From the NCBI GenBank assembly GCA_023701165.1, contig JAMPXL010000003.1, positions 1 to 13,366 on the forward strand: a stretch of 13,366 nt of DNA, written 5' to 3'. This DNA is from Geothrix sp. GTDB taxonomy: Bacteria; Acidobacteriota; Holophagae; Holophagales; Holophagaceae. Every line of letters begins with the position of its first letter. Position 1 is the stretch's first letter. This document shows positions 5,215-12,362 of the stretch, piece by piece. Below the pieces are notes generated by a model. That model searched no databases. It saw nothing but the letters and a program-made list of their open reading frames with translations, and was not told the DNA's origin. A program made the position numbers and the translations under genes.

Positions 5215-6207
5215 CTACCAGCCCAGCAGATACGCGAAGACCAGCGGGGCGACGATGGTCGCGTCGCTTTCCACGATGAACTTGGGGGTGTCGATCCCCA
5301 GCTTGCCCCAGGTGATCTTCTCGTTGGGCACGGCGCCGGAGTACGAGCCGTAGCTGGTGGTGCTGTCGCTGATCTGGCAGAAGTAGCCCCAGAGCGGGAC
5401 CTCGGTCAGCTCCAGGTCCTGGTGGAGCATGGGCACCACGCAGATGGGGAAGTCGCCGGCGATGCCGCCGCCGATCTGGAACATGCCCAGGGTCGAGGTC
5501 TTCGTGACCTCCTGGTAGTGCTTGGCCAGCCAGGTCATGTACTCGATGCCCGTGCGCACGGTATGGACGTTCTTGATCTCGCCGCGGATGACGGCAGCGG
5601 CGTACATGTTGCCGAGGGTGCTGTCCTCCCAGCCCGGAACGACGATGGGCACGTTCTTCTCCAGGGCCGCCAGCATCCAGGAGTGCTTGGAGTCGATCTG
5701 GTACGAGGGCTTCAGCACGCCGGACTTCAGCACCTGCTGGAAGAACTCGTGGGGGAAGTAGCGCTCACCGGCCTGGTCGGCCCGCGTCCACACATCCAGC
5801 ATGGCCTTCTCCATGCGGCGCATGGCCTCCATCTCGGGGATGCAGGTGTCCGTCACGCGGTTCATGTGGCGGCTGAGCAGATCCGCCTCGTCCTGGGGGG
5901 TGAGGTCGCGGTAGTGGGGCACGCGCTCGTAGAAGTCGTGGGCCACCAGGTTGAAGATGTCCTCCTCCAGGTTGGCGCCGGTGCAGACGATGAGGTGCAC
6001 CTTGTCCTGGCGGATCATCTCGGCGAAAGAGAGGCCCAGCTCCGCGGTGCTCATGGCGCCGGCCAGCGTGACCATCATCTTGCCGCCCTGCTCCAGGTAG
6101 GCCCGGTAGCCCTCGGCGGCGTCCACCAGGGCTGCGGCGTTGAAATGCCGGAAATGATGCTTCACGTAACTGCCGACGGGACCGAGCTTGGGGCTGGAAG
6201 GCGCCAT
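5215..6207 (-). CDS. Deoxyhypusine synthase-like protein
   Basis: A 330-residue homologue of eukaryotic/archaeal deoxyhypusine synthase, which uses NAD and spermidine to transfer an aminobutyl group. Conserved blocks are TLAGAMSTAELG (47-58), VCTGANLEEDIFN (74-86), QIGGGIAGDF (244-253), the SDSTTSYGSYSGAVPNE stretch (280-296) and ITWGKLGID (298-306). The WGK lysine (K302) aligns with the catalytic lysine that forms the enzyme intermediate (K329 of the human enzyme). SDATIVAPLVF (314-324) is the usual C-terminal block. Bacteria lack eIF5A, so the acceptor must differ: a polyamine (homospermidine synthase-like activity) or an unknown protein. The ATG at 6207 is chosen over 6228 and 6258 because GGAGG lies 4 nt upstream. 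It is convergent with the methyltransferase gene and divergent from motA. Confidence 0.9.
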   Translation of the reverse strand: MAPSSPKLGPVGSYVKHHFRHFNAAALVDAAEGYRAYLEQGGKMMVTLAGAMSTAELGLSFAEMIRQDKVHLIVCTGANLEEDIFNLVAHDFYERVPHYRDLTPQDEADLLSRHMNRVTDTCIPEMEAMRRMEKAMLDVWTRADQAGERYFPHEFFQQVLKSGVLKPSYQIDSKHSWMLAALEKNVPIVVPGWEDSTLGNMYAAAVIRGEIKNVHTVRTGIEYMTWLAKHYQEVTKTSTLGMFQIGGGIAGDFPICVVPMLHQDLELTEVPLWGYFCQISDSTTSYGSYSGAVPNEKITWGKLGIDTPKFIVESDATIVAPLVFAYLLGW

Positions 6208-6310
6208 AAATCCTCCGAATTCTTTCATTGTGCCAGCGGCCCGGCCCCGGTCCGACACCAGAATTCAGCCCCGGGCTTCGGGGACCGATGAAACGGGCAG
6301 GAGATGCAGC

Positions 6311-7177
6311 ATGTTCTTCATCATCGGTCTGGTCGTGGTCTTTGGCGCGGTCATCGCCGGCTACCTCATGGAGGGGGGGAGCATCCCCACCCTGCTGCAT
6401 CCCCTTCCCGCGGAAGGGACGATCATCTTCGGCGCCGCCCTCGGCTCGTTCCTCGCCGCCAACCCCATGAGCACCATCAAGCGCGTGGCGGCGGACATGG
6501 CCAAGCCCATCAAGGGCAGCCCCTACACCAAGGCTGTCTACATGGAAATGCTGATGATGCAGTACGAGGTCTACGTGAACATCAAGAAGGGCGGCCTGCT
6601 GGCCCTGGAACAGGATGTCAACGACCCCCACAATTCCGCGATCTTCAAGAAATACACCGCCTTCACCCACAACCACCACGCCCTTGATTTCTTCTGCGAC
6701 TCCATGAAGCTGCTCATCAACGGCAGCGCGAAGATGGACGAGATCGACCTGGTGATGGACGCGGATCTGGATGTCCATCACGCGGAAGCCGCCGCCCCCG
6801 GCGCGGCCGTAGGCAACCTGGCCGATGCCTTCCCGGCTTTCGGCATCGTGGCCGCCGTCATGGGCGTGGTGATCACCATGGGCTTCCTGGACCAGCCCCC
6901 CAACGTCATCGGCGGCAAGGTCGGCGCGGCCCTGGTGGGCACCTTCCTGGGCATCCTCCTCGCCTACGGCGTGTTCCAACCCCTGGCCAAGAACATCGAT
7001 GCCGTGAACGCGGCCGAGTCCTTCTACTACAACTGCCTGCGCGCCGGCCTCACCAGTTTCGGCAACGGCGCGGCCCCCGTGACCGCCGTGGAATTCGCCC
7101 GCCGCAACATCCCCTCCACCGAGCGCCCGGGTTCGGGGGAGTTGGAGGAAGTGGTGCGGCAGATCAAACCAAGGTAG
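6311..7177 (+). CDS. motA: Flagellar motor stator protein MotA
   Basis: A 288-residue inner-membrane protein forming, with MotB, the ion-conducting stator that drives the flagellum. Membrane segments are at about 2-20, 35-51, 177-193 and 203-222, the MotA pattern with a large cytoplasmic loop between the second and third. The loop carries the conserved charge region (KKGGLLALEQDVNDP, 92-106) that contacts the rotor protein FliG. The two functionally important prolines are present at 175 (FPAFGIVAAVMGVV) and 224 (VFQPLA), matching P173 and P222 of E. coli. The ATG at 6311 has AGGAG 7 nt upstream; the open frame continues further upstream but lacks MotA sequence. The 103-bp region shared with the divergent DHS-like gene must hold its promoter; I see no convincing sigma-28 or sigma-54 site. 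Confidence 0.96.
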   Translation: MFFIIGLVVVFGAVIAGYLMEGGSIPTLLHPLPAEGTIIFGAALGSFLAANPMSTIKRVAADMAKPIKGSPYTKAVYMEMLMMQYEVYVNIKKGGLLALEQDVNDPHNSAIFKKYTAFTHNHHALDFFCDSMKLLINGSAKMDEIDLVMDADLDVHHAEAAAPGAAVGNLADAFPAFGIVAAVMGVVITMGFLDQPPNVIGGKVGAALVGTFLGILLAYGVFQPLAKNIDAVNAAESFYYNCLRAGLTSFGNGAAPVTAVEFARRNIPSTERPGSGELEEVVRQIKPR

Positions 7178-8092
7178 GTGGGAGTGGCCGAGCAGCAACC
7201 GGAAGTCAAAATCCGGATCGTCAAGAAGAAGGGCGGCCACGGAGCCGCCCATGGCGGCGCCTGGAAGGTGGCCTACGCCGATTTCGTGACGGCCATGATG
7301 GCCTTCTTCCTTCTGATGTGGCTGCTGAACAGCTCGGATCCCAACACCAAGGCCGGCATCGCGGGGATGTTCCAGGACGCCAACTTCTTCAACACCGAAC
7401 GGGGCAAGGAGATCCTGGCCAACCACGGCAAGGGCATCCTGCCCGGCGGGCGGGGCATGGCCCCCGGCCCGGACGGAGACGGTGGCACGGATGTGACCCT
7501 TGAAGCGCCGGGTGCCGCCGAGGAAGAACGCAAGGCCATGGAGTCCACCGCGGAAGCCATCGAGAAGGCCTTCCAGCAGGATGAGCTGCTCCAGGCCTTC
7601 CAGGACCAGATCAGCATGGATTTCACGGACGAGGGGCTGCGCATCCAGATCCAGGACAAGGCGGCCCAGGTGCTTTTCGATTCCGGCAGCGCCAAGCTGA
7701 AGCCCTACACGCTGACCATCCTCAAGGAGATCGCCAAGGAGCTGGGCAAGCTCCCCAACCGTGTGGTCATCGGGGGCCACACGGACGCAGCCCAGTATTC
7801 CAACAAGGCCTACACCAACTGGGAACTCAGCGCCGAGCGCGCCAATGCCGCCCGCCGGGTCATGGAGAGCGCCGCGGGCGGCCTGCGTTCCAACCAGGTG
7901 CGCCGCGTCACCGGCTACGCCGATACCATCCCCTTCGAAGACAAGGACCCCAAGGATCCCCAAAACCGCCGCATTTCCATCATCGTGGTCTCCGCCGCCA
8001 CCGAGGCGGCCGAAACCAAACACCAGAAGGCCCAGCCGAGGGAGAAGGACAAGCCGGCGCCCACTGCGAAGGCCGAACCAGCGGGCCACTGA
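7178..8092 (+). CDS. motB: Flagellar motor stator protein MotB
   Basis: A 304-residue partner of MotA that anchors the stator to peptidoglycan. A basic cytoplasmic N-terminus leads into one membrane segment (about 33-51, YADFVTAMMAFFLLMWLL) containing the ion-carrying aspartate D35, equivalent to D32 in E. coli. The plug/linker (52-160) is followed by an OmpA-type peptidoglycan-binding domain (about 160-272) with VLFDSGSAKLKP, GGHTDA, WELSAERA and QNRRISI. A Lys/Ala/Pro-rich tail ends the protein. The gene begins directly after the motA stop. Two GTG starts are possible, 7178 and 7184; the second gives VAEQQPEV and has AAGG 9 nt upstream, so the true start may be 7184. Ion type (proton or sodium) cannot be told safely. 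No terminator with a T-tract follows on the plus strand. Confidence 0.95.
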   Translation: MGVAEQQPEVKIRIVKKKGGHGAAHGGAWKVAYADFVTAMMAFFLLMWLLNSSDPNTKAGIAGMFQDANFFNTERGKEILANHGKGILPGGRGMAPGPDGDGGTDVTLEAPGAAEEERKAMESTAEAIEKAFQQDELLQAFQDQISMDFTDEGLRIQIQDKAAQVLFDSGSAKLKPYTLTILKEIAKELGKLPNRVVIGGHTDAAQYSNKAYTNWELSAERANAARRVMESAAGGLRSNQVRRVTGYADTIPFEDKDPKDPQNRRISIIVVSAATEAAETKHQKAQPREKDKPAPTAKAEPAGH

Positions 8093-8111
8093 CGGCAGGA
8101 GGCTGCGCCTG

Positions 8112-8145
8112 GACAAAAAGAAGCGCCCGGAGGTGCGGGCGCTTC
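8112..8145 (-). terminator. Terminator of the minus-strand sugar operon
   Basis: GAAGCGCCCG (8120-8129) and CGGGCGCTTC (8136-8145) form a perfect 10-bp stem with a 6-nt loop. On the minus strand the stem is followed by TTTTT (8119-8115), an ideal intrinsic terminator for the gene ending at 8274. On the plus strand no T-run follows, so it would stop motB transcripts only weakly, if at all. The rest of the 181-bp gap (8093-8273) shows nothing else I can name. Confidence 0.88.
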
Positions 8146-8273
8146 GTGAGGGTGTATTTGGCGGGGTTTCGAGTGGTGGGATTTGGAAGCGGGAGTCCCT
8201 GAACGGAACTGGTGTCAATTGGTGGGATGGTTGGTGGCGGGAAGCCCTTGCGGGCACCTCGCCTTCCAGTCTA

Positions 8274-8960
8274 TCACCGGTCCTCCCCAGGCAACTCGAA
8301 GGCCGCGGGCGCCACACCGCCCCGAGCCCAGTGGCCGAAGGCCAGCTCGGCCCTCCCCCCGTTGGATTCCTCCAGCACCATCCCCGACAGCACCGCCTGG
8401 CCGTGGGCCTCGGCCGGCGGGCCGAAATGCGCCGTACGGGCCAGTCGGCCAGAGGCCAGCCGGAACTCCGCCTTCAGGGGCAGGCTCCCCTCCTTCGCCA
8501 CCCACAGGCTCACCTGGCGGGCACTGAGGACCGGGCGTTTCGCCACCAGCTCCAGGCGCCAGCAGGCCCGGTCATCCAGCGTGGCCTCAGCCAGCTCCTG
8601 CACGGTGTAGTCCTCACGGAACCTTGTGCGGGCCACGTCCCCGCCCGCCGCAGGACCCATCAGGCGCTGTTGCGGGGTGACTTTCACCGGCCGCTTCGTG
8701 CCCGGCAGCAGCAGCCACATCTGATCGCCCCGCAGCAGCACGGCGCGGCCCTTTTCCTTCTCGGAAAGACCGTCCAGCCGCGCATCGCCGTTCTCCCGGG
8801 CCGATACCTTCCACCGCTGGCTGGCCTTCGCATCCTTCACCGTCAACTCCACGGTGAACGTGGGCCAGGGATGGCGCAGCCGGTCCACCCGGGCGAGGAT
8901 CTCCTCGCCACGCTGGGCCAGGACCGGCAGGGCGGCAAGCAGCAGGATCGCGGCACGCAT
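8274..8960 (-). CDS. LolA-like outer membrane lipoprotein-sorting protein
   Basis: A 228-residue protein with a cleavable-looking signal peptide (RAAILLLAALPVLAQ, about 2-16), so it is probably periplasmic. It resembles the LolA-like 'outer membrane lipoprotein-sorting protein' family rather than classical LolA: EEILARVDRLR near the start, MWLLLPGTKRPVKV (about 81-94), then the MGPAAGGDVARTRFREDYTV stretch (about 101-120), corresponding to the family's ylP...r..Gsdfs.eDl pattern, and LWVAKEGSLPLKAEF later on. A role in carrying lipid or lipoprotein across the periplasm is an inference from the fold family. It is the last gene of the minus-strand run; its ATG overlaps the stop of the cupin gene (TGATG) and it has no clear Shine-Dalgarno, so translation is probably coupled. 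A terminator follows about 130 nt downstream. Confidence 0.7.
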   Translation of the reverse strand: MRAAILLLAALPVLAQRGEEILARVDRLRHPWPTFTVELTVKDAKASQRWKVSARENGDARLDGLSEKEKGRAVLLRGDQMWLLLPGTKRPVKVTPQQRLMGPAAGGDVARTRFREDYTVQELAEATLDDRACWRLELVAKRPVLSARQVSLWVAKEGSLPLKAEFRLASGRLARTAHFGPPAEAHGQAVLSGMVLEESNGGRAELAFGHWARGGVAPAAFELPGEDR

Positions 8961-9319
8961 CAGCGGCGCCCGTAGTCGTCCTGGAGCCGCTCGATATCGG
9001 CTTCATCGAAGGTGCCGAGGCTCACCTCCAGGACCCGCACCGGGTGGGGCGTGGCAGCGTCGCAGCGCAGGCGGTGGGTGCTGCCCTGGGGCAGCCAGAT
9101 CTCCTCCCCCACGCCGGGCCGCAATTCTGCGCCGTCGCGGTCCACCACCACCCCCGGGTCCAGGGCCACCCACAGCTCGCCGCGGTGCGCGTGCCGCTGC
9201 AGGCTCAGCTTCTGGCCAGGGTTGCAGGTGAGGATTTTCACCGTGCAGGGCGTGTTCAGGGCGTACTGATCAAAACTGCCCCAGGGTTTGTCCACGTGGA
9301 GGGTTTCAGGTCGCTGCAT
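8960..9319 (-). CDS. Mannose-6-phosphate isomerase-type cupin
   Basis: A 119-residue single cupin matching the C-terminal isomerase domain of bifunctional type II ManC/AlgA enzymes, which interconverts fructose-6-phosphate and mannose-6-phosphate. Visible hallmarks are KPWGSFDQY (11-19), PGQKLSLQRHAHRGELW (34-50), LPQGSTHRL (76-84) and VRVLEVSLGTFDEADIERLQDDYGR (a block at 94-118). Likely metal ligands are H43, H45, E48 and H82. In the bifunctional enzymes the second motif usually reads HRAEHW; here it is HRGELW, with Leu in place of His. The gene lies 26 nt after the guanylyltransferase gene, with GAGGA about 9 nt before the ATG. It may be the isomerase or only a binding/accessory domain; I favour isomerase. 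Confidence 0.85.
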   Translation of the reverse strand: MQRPETLHVDKPWGSFDQYALNTPCTVKILTCNPGQKLSLQRHAHRGELWVALDPGVVVDRDGAELRPGVGEEIWLPQGSTHRLRCDAATPHPVRVLEVSLGTFDEADIERLQDDYGRR

Positions 9320-9345
9320 GGAGTCGGATCCTCGGTGCTAGAAGG

Positions 9346-10413
9346 CTACAACAGATCCTCGCGTCCTTCGGCCTTGAGCCGCTCCACGATCTGCTTCACG
9401 GTCTGGGCGCGGTCGCGGTGGCAGATGAGGAGGGCGTCCTCGGCGTCCACCACGATGAGGTCATCCACGCCGCTGGCGGCGATGAGGCGCTTGCCGCCGA
9501 AGAAGGCGCTGTTCCGGGTGTCCAGCAGCAGGGTCTCGCCCTGGCTCACGTTGCCTTCCGCATCGGTCTCCTGGAATTCGATGGCGGCGGGCCAGGAGCC
9601 CACGTCGGACCAGCGGAAACGGGTGGGCACCACGGCCACCGTCTCGGCCTTCTCCATGAGGGCCACATCGATGGCGAGCTTCGGCAGCTGCCGATAGGCG
9701 GCGGGAAGGGCCGCCGGATCCGCCCCGCCCTTCACCCAGACGTCCAGCGGCGCCAGCACCTCCGGGGCATGCTTCAGGAGCCCCTCGCGGAAATCCGCCA
9801 GGGTCCACACGAACATGCCGGCGTTCCAGTAGTGGCGGCCGGACTCGAGGTATTGCATCGCCACCTCCACGGGTGGCTTCTCGCGGAAGGCCGTCACCTT
9901 CAGCACCGGGCCGTGGCCTTCGGACTCAATGTAGCCGTAGCCCGTCTCGGGATAGGTGGGCCGGATGCCGAAGGTGACCAGCTCCCGCTCCCAGGCGGCG
10001 TGCTTCACGGCGGTGTCCAGGTCCTCCAGGAAGACCTCCCGGTCCCCGATCCAGTGGTCCGCGGACAGCACCGCCATGACGGCCTGGGGGAACCGCCTCT
10101 CGATCTGGACCAGGGCCAGGGCCAGGCAGGGCGCGGTGTTGCGGCCCTCGGGCTCGACGAGCACATTCTCTGGAGGCAGCTCAGGCAGCATGCGCCGCGT
10201 CTCGGCAGCCAGATCCTCCGTCGTCACCACGAAGATGCGCTCGGGGGCCACGTGGCCATCCAGCCTCCGCACGGTCTGGTGCAGCAGGGTCTCCGTGCCC
10301 ACGATGGCCAGGAACTGCTTGGGACGCGCATTGCGGCTGCGGGGCCAGAAGCGGGTGCCGCGCCCTCCGGCCATCACGACGGCGACCAGGGAATCCTTGT
10401 GGTGGTCCGACAT
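9346..10413 (-). CDS. manC: Mannose-1-phosphate guanylyltransferase
   Basis: A 355-residue enzyme making GDP-mannose from mannose-1-phosphate and GTP, a precursor of surface polysaccharide and GDP-fucose/rhamnose. The nucleotidyltransferase signature MAGGRGTRFWPRSRNARPKQF lies in residues 14-34 (GG-x-GTR-x-WP-x-SR and PKQF). PEGRNTAPCLALA, VLSADHWI, ETGYGYIE, FREKP, YWNAGMFVW and WSDVGSW follow in the family order. It ends after the guanylyltransferase domain, without the fused isomerase cupin, which is the next gene. The ATG at 10413 is preferred over the GTG at 10416, as GGAGG then sits 7 nt upstream. It starts 23 nt after the pfkA stop, on the same strand. Confidence 0.95.
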   Translation of the reverse strand: MSDHHKDSLVAVVMAGGRGTRFWPRSRNARPKQFLAIVGTETLLHQTVRRLDGHVAPERIFVVTTEDLAAETRRMLPELPPENVLVEPEGRNTAPCLALALVQIERRFPQAVMAVLSADHWIGDREVFLEDLDTAVKHAAWERELVTFGIRPTYPETGYGYIESEGHGPVLKVTAFREKPPVEVAMQYLESGRHYWNAGMFVWTLADFREGLLKHAPEVLAPLDVWVKGGADPAALPAAYRQLPKLAIDVALMEKAETVAVVPTRFRWSDVGSWPAAIEFQETDAEGNVSQGETLLLDTRNSAFFGGKRLIAASGVDDLIVVDAEDALLICHRDRAQTVKQIVERLKAEGREDLL

Positions 10414-10436
10414 CACGCTTCCTCCAACCCCCCAGG

Positions 10437-11405
10437 CTACCGCGACAGGATATCCACGAGCTCCCCCAGGTCATCCGGGGGCACGGGATGGGCACCGAGA
10501 ACCCGCGCCATGGGCAGCACCGCCAGGGCCCCGGCCACCTCCCCCAGGTAGAACCCGCTCTCCCCGGCGTCCAGACGGCGCACGGCCTCGGCCCCCCAGC
10601 GGCTGCCCCAGATGCGGTCCAGCGCCGAGGGGCTTCCCCCGCGTTGGATGTGGCCGAGCACCACCACGCGCAGATCCAGCCCGTGCTCCCGGCGCAGGCG
10701 CTCGCCCACGGCCACGGCGCTGCCCAGGTCGTCCCCCTCGGCCACCACCACGATGGAGCTGCGCTTGCCGCGGAGCCAATTGGCATGCAGGCGCGCCACC
10801 AGCGCCCCATAGGAATCGTCGGGCGATTCGGGATAGAGCACCGCCTCGGCCCCGCAGGCCAGGGCCGTGTGGACCGCCAGCATGCCGGAGCTGCGCCCCA
10901 TGACTTCCACCAGGAAGAGGCGTCCGTGGCTGGAGGCCGTGTCCCGGATGCGGTCGATGGCCTCCACCGCGGTGTTCAGGGCCGTGTCGAAGCCCAGGGT
11001 GCGTTCGGTGCCCGGCAGGTCGTTGTCGATGGTGCCGGGGATGCCCGCGCAGAGGATGCCGTGCTCCCGCTGGAGCGTCTCGGCGGCGCGAAAGCTGCCG
11101 TCCCCGCCGATCACCACCAGGGCCCCGATGCCTGCAAGCCGCAGTTTCGCCGCGGCCTCCGCCCGCCGCTCCGGCTTGAAGAACTCCGGACACCGGGCCG
11201 TGTGCAGCACCGTGCCGCCCCGCTGCAGGATGTTGGCGCAGGCCCGGCTGGGCATGGGCGCCCAATCCCCTTCCAGCAGCCCTTCGTAGCCTCGGCGGAT
11301 GCCCCAGACTTCGTGGCCCAGGGCATCGGCCTGGCGCACCGCCGCGCGGATGGCGGCATTCATGCCCGGTGCGTCCCCGCCGGAGGTGAGGACGCCGATC
11401 TTCAT
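10437..11405 (-). CDS. pfkA: ATP-dependent 6-phosphofructokinase
   Basis: A 322-residue glycolytic enzyme phosphorylating fructose-6-phosphate to fructose-1,6-bisphosphate. Motifs are LTSGGDAPGMNAAIR (6-20), GYEGLL (39-44), IGGDGSFRAA (99-108), GIPGTIDNDL (121-130) with catalytic D127, VMGRSSG (168-174) and GHIQRGGSPSA (251-261). The GGDGS motif, with Gly at the position where pyrophosphate-dependent enzymes have Asp, indicates ATP as phosphoryl donor. Length matches bacterial PfkA (about 320). The start ATG overlaps the stop of the upstream small gene (ATGA), suggesting translational coupling, and its own Shine-Dalgarno is weak. Operon linkage with GDP-mannose genes places two consumers of fructose-6-phosphate together. 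Confidence 0.96.
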   Translation of the reverse strand: MKIGVLTSGGDAPGMNAAIRAAVRQADALGHEVWGIRRGYEGLLEGDWAPMPSRACANILQRGGTVLHTARCPEFFKPERRAEAAAKLRLAGIGALVVIGGDGSFRAAETLQREHGILCAGIPGTIDNDLPGTERTLGFDTALNTAVEAIDRIRDTASSHGRLFLVEVMGRSSGMLAVHTALACGAEAVLYPESPDDSYGALVARLHANWLRGKRSSIVVVAEGDDLGSAVAVGERLRREHGLDLRVVVLGHIQRGGSPSALDRIWGSRWGAEAVRRLDAGESGFYLGEVAGALAVLPMARVLGAHPVPPDDLGELVDILSR

Positions 11406-11713
11406 TTGGCTTTCCGCTTGGCGGGGGCCTTGGGCCTGGAAATGGCCCCCTTCACGGACGCCGCTTTGCCCTTCTTCCGGGCGACCCGGCCCTTTGCGCG
11501 CCTGGCCTTCCGGAGGTCCTTCACGTGGGCTTCCGGCGGCGGCAGGGGCGGCGGCTCGATGATGCCCCTGGGCACGGGCGGCAGATCTCCATCGGAGATC
11601 CCCTGGGCCGAGGCCCGCTGGGCCCGGGCCTTCATCACGGGATCTTCCTGGGGCCGCGGAGAGGCCACCAGCCCCAGGGCCAGGCTGCTGATGAACAGGA
11701 CGCGTCGCGGCAT
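11402..11713 (-). CDS. Small exported protein with basic tail, unknown
   Basis: Not recognised. A 103-residue protein from the ATG at 11713, which has GGAGG 5 nt upstream; a longer version from 11743 adds ten residues without a ribosome site. Residues 1-22 (PRRVLFISSLALGLVASPRP) look like a signal peptide. The middle (about 44-60) is proline-rich (LPPVPRGIIEPPPLPPP). Residues 65-103 contain 18 Lys/Arg, with Ala/Lys runs like those of nucleic-acid- or polyanion-binding tails. It overlaps pfkA by 4 nt and follows the CheZ-like gene by 41 nt, so it belongs to the operon. Low-complexity composition makes homology searches weak; it could contact peptidoglycan, lipopolysaccharide or another anionic partner if exported. 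Confidence 0.65.
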   Translation of the reverse strand: MPRRVLFISSLALGLVASPRPQEDPVMKARAQRASAQGISDGDLPPVPRGIIEPPPLPPPEAHVKDLRKARRAKGRVARKKGKAASVKGAISRPKAPAKRKAK

Positions 11714-11754
11714 GATCCCTCCGAGGATCCGATTATCGCGCATCCGTCCATGGA

Positions 11755-12279
11755 TCAGGGCTTGGGCTTCTGGGCCTCTTTTTCCTTCATGGCCTGGGCG
11801 AAGAATTCCGCCACCACCGAATCCGCATCCACCTTGGTCACGTCGGCCATCTGCGGAGCCCGGGAAAGGATGTCCCGGCCCGAAGGCGCCATCTTGGGCA
11901 GGTGGTCCTCCGAGGGCTGCAGGCGTCCGAGGACGTACTGCGCCACCTCGATCAGGCTCCGTCCCACCCGCTCCAGTTTCTGCCGGACCACGTCCTGGTA
12001 CTGGTACAGGTCGAAGGCCCCCTGGATGTTGTAGGCCCCATTATCCGCATGGAAGCCGATCTGCTCGAGCCGGGCCGTCAGGTCCTCCATCTCCTGCGAG
12101 GGGGCTCCGGTGCGGCTCAGGATCTCCTGGCACTCCCTGGCCAGGGACTGGATCTCTTCGAAACTGTGCTGGATGACCTCGATCTGGTCCAGGACACGCT
12201 CAGCGCCGCCCTCCTGTTCCCGGGCGATCTGCATGAGTTGATCGGGAATGGCCTGATTTTCCTTGGACTTGTCCTGCAT
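11755..12279 (-). CDS. CheZ-like chemotaxis phosphatase
   Basis: A 174-residue, largely helical and charged cytoplasmic protein. The segment YQYQDVVRQKLERV (92-105) aligns by eye with the active-site helix of CheZ (QDFQDLTGQVIKR in E. coli), placing D96 and Q100 at the catalytic Asp and Gln (D143 and Q147) that dephosphorylate CheY-P. Long helices on either side (about 1-60 and 100-120) fit the four-helix bundle of a CheZ dimer. A linker and a short acidic/hydrophobic end (VDADSVVAEFFAQAM, 150-164) could be the CheY-binding tail. It is shorter than CheZ (about 214). GGAG lies 7 nt before the ATG. It is first in the minus-strand run leading to pfkA and manC; motAB lies 4 kb away. Alternative: a related DxxxQ phosphatase for another response regulator. 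Confidence 0.72.
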   Translation of the reverse strand: MQDKSKENQAIPDQLMQIAREQEGGAERVLDQIEVIQHSFEEIQSLARECQEILSRTGAPSQEMEDLTARLEQIGFHADNGAYNIQGAFDLYQYQDVVRQKLERVGRSLIEVAQYVLGRLQPSEDHLPKMAPSGRDILSRAPQMADVTKVDADSVVAEFFAQAMKEKEAQKPKP

Positions 12280-12362
12280 GGGCAGACTCCGTAGTTCCCT
12301 ATCGTCCTCCCGGCGGCAATCTTTGAATTCGTCGCCCCCTCACCCCGCGATAAACTTGCTGA

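Noticed and set aside
3671..5353. Plus-strand open frame of 560 codons over gluQ and the methyltransferase gene
   Set aside because: Antisense to gluQ and out of frame with the methyltransferase gene. The end reading SSWCLGVLVV is just the translated palindrome at 5173-5199.
6219..6268. Paired GAATTC sites in the DHS/motA intergenic region as an operator
   Set aside because: Only the six-base core is shared; flanks differ, so this is most likely chance.
5765..8317. 850-codon minus-strand open frame across the DHS-like gene, motA and motB
   Set aside because: It crosses three real genes on other frames, has low-complexity Gly/His/Val/Asp-rich sequence, and no family motif; it is a by-product of high GC.
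10488..12176. Plus-strand open frame of 562 codons over pfkA and the CheZ-like gene
   Set aside because: Antisense shadow of well-supported genes; no recognisable domain.
12322..12356. TTGAAT and TAAACT as a promoter for thiC
   Set aside because: The spacing is 22 bp, too long for a sigma-70 promoter.
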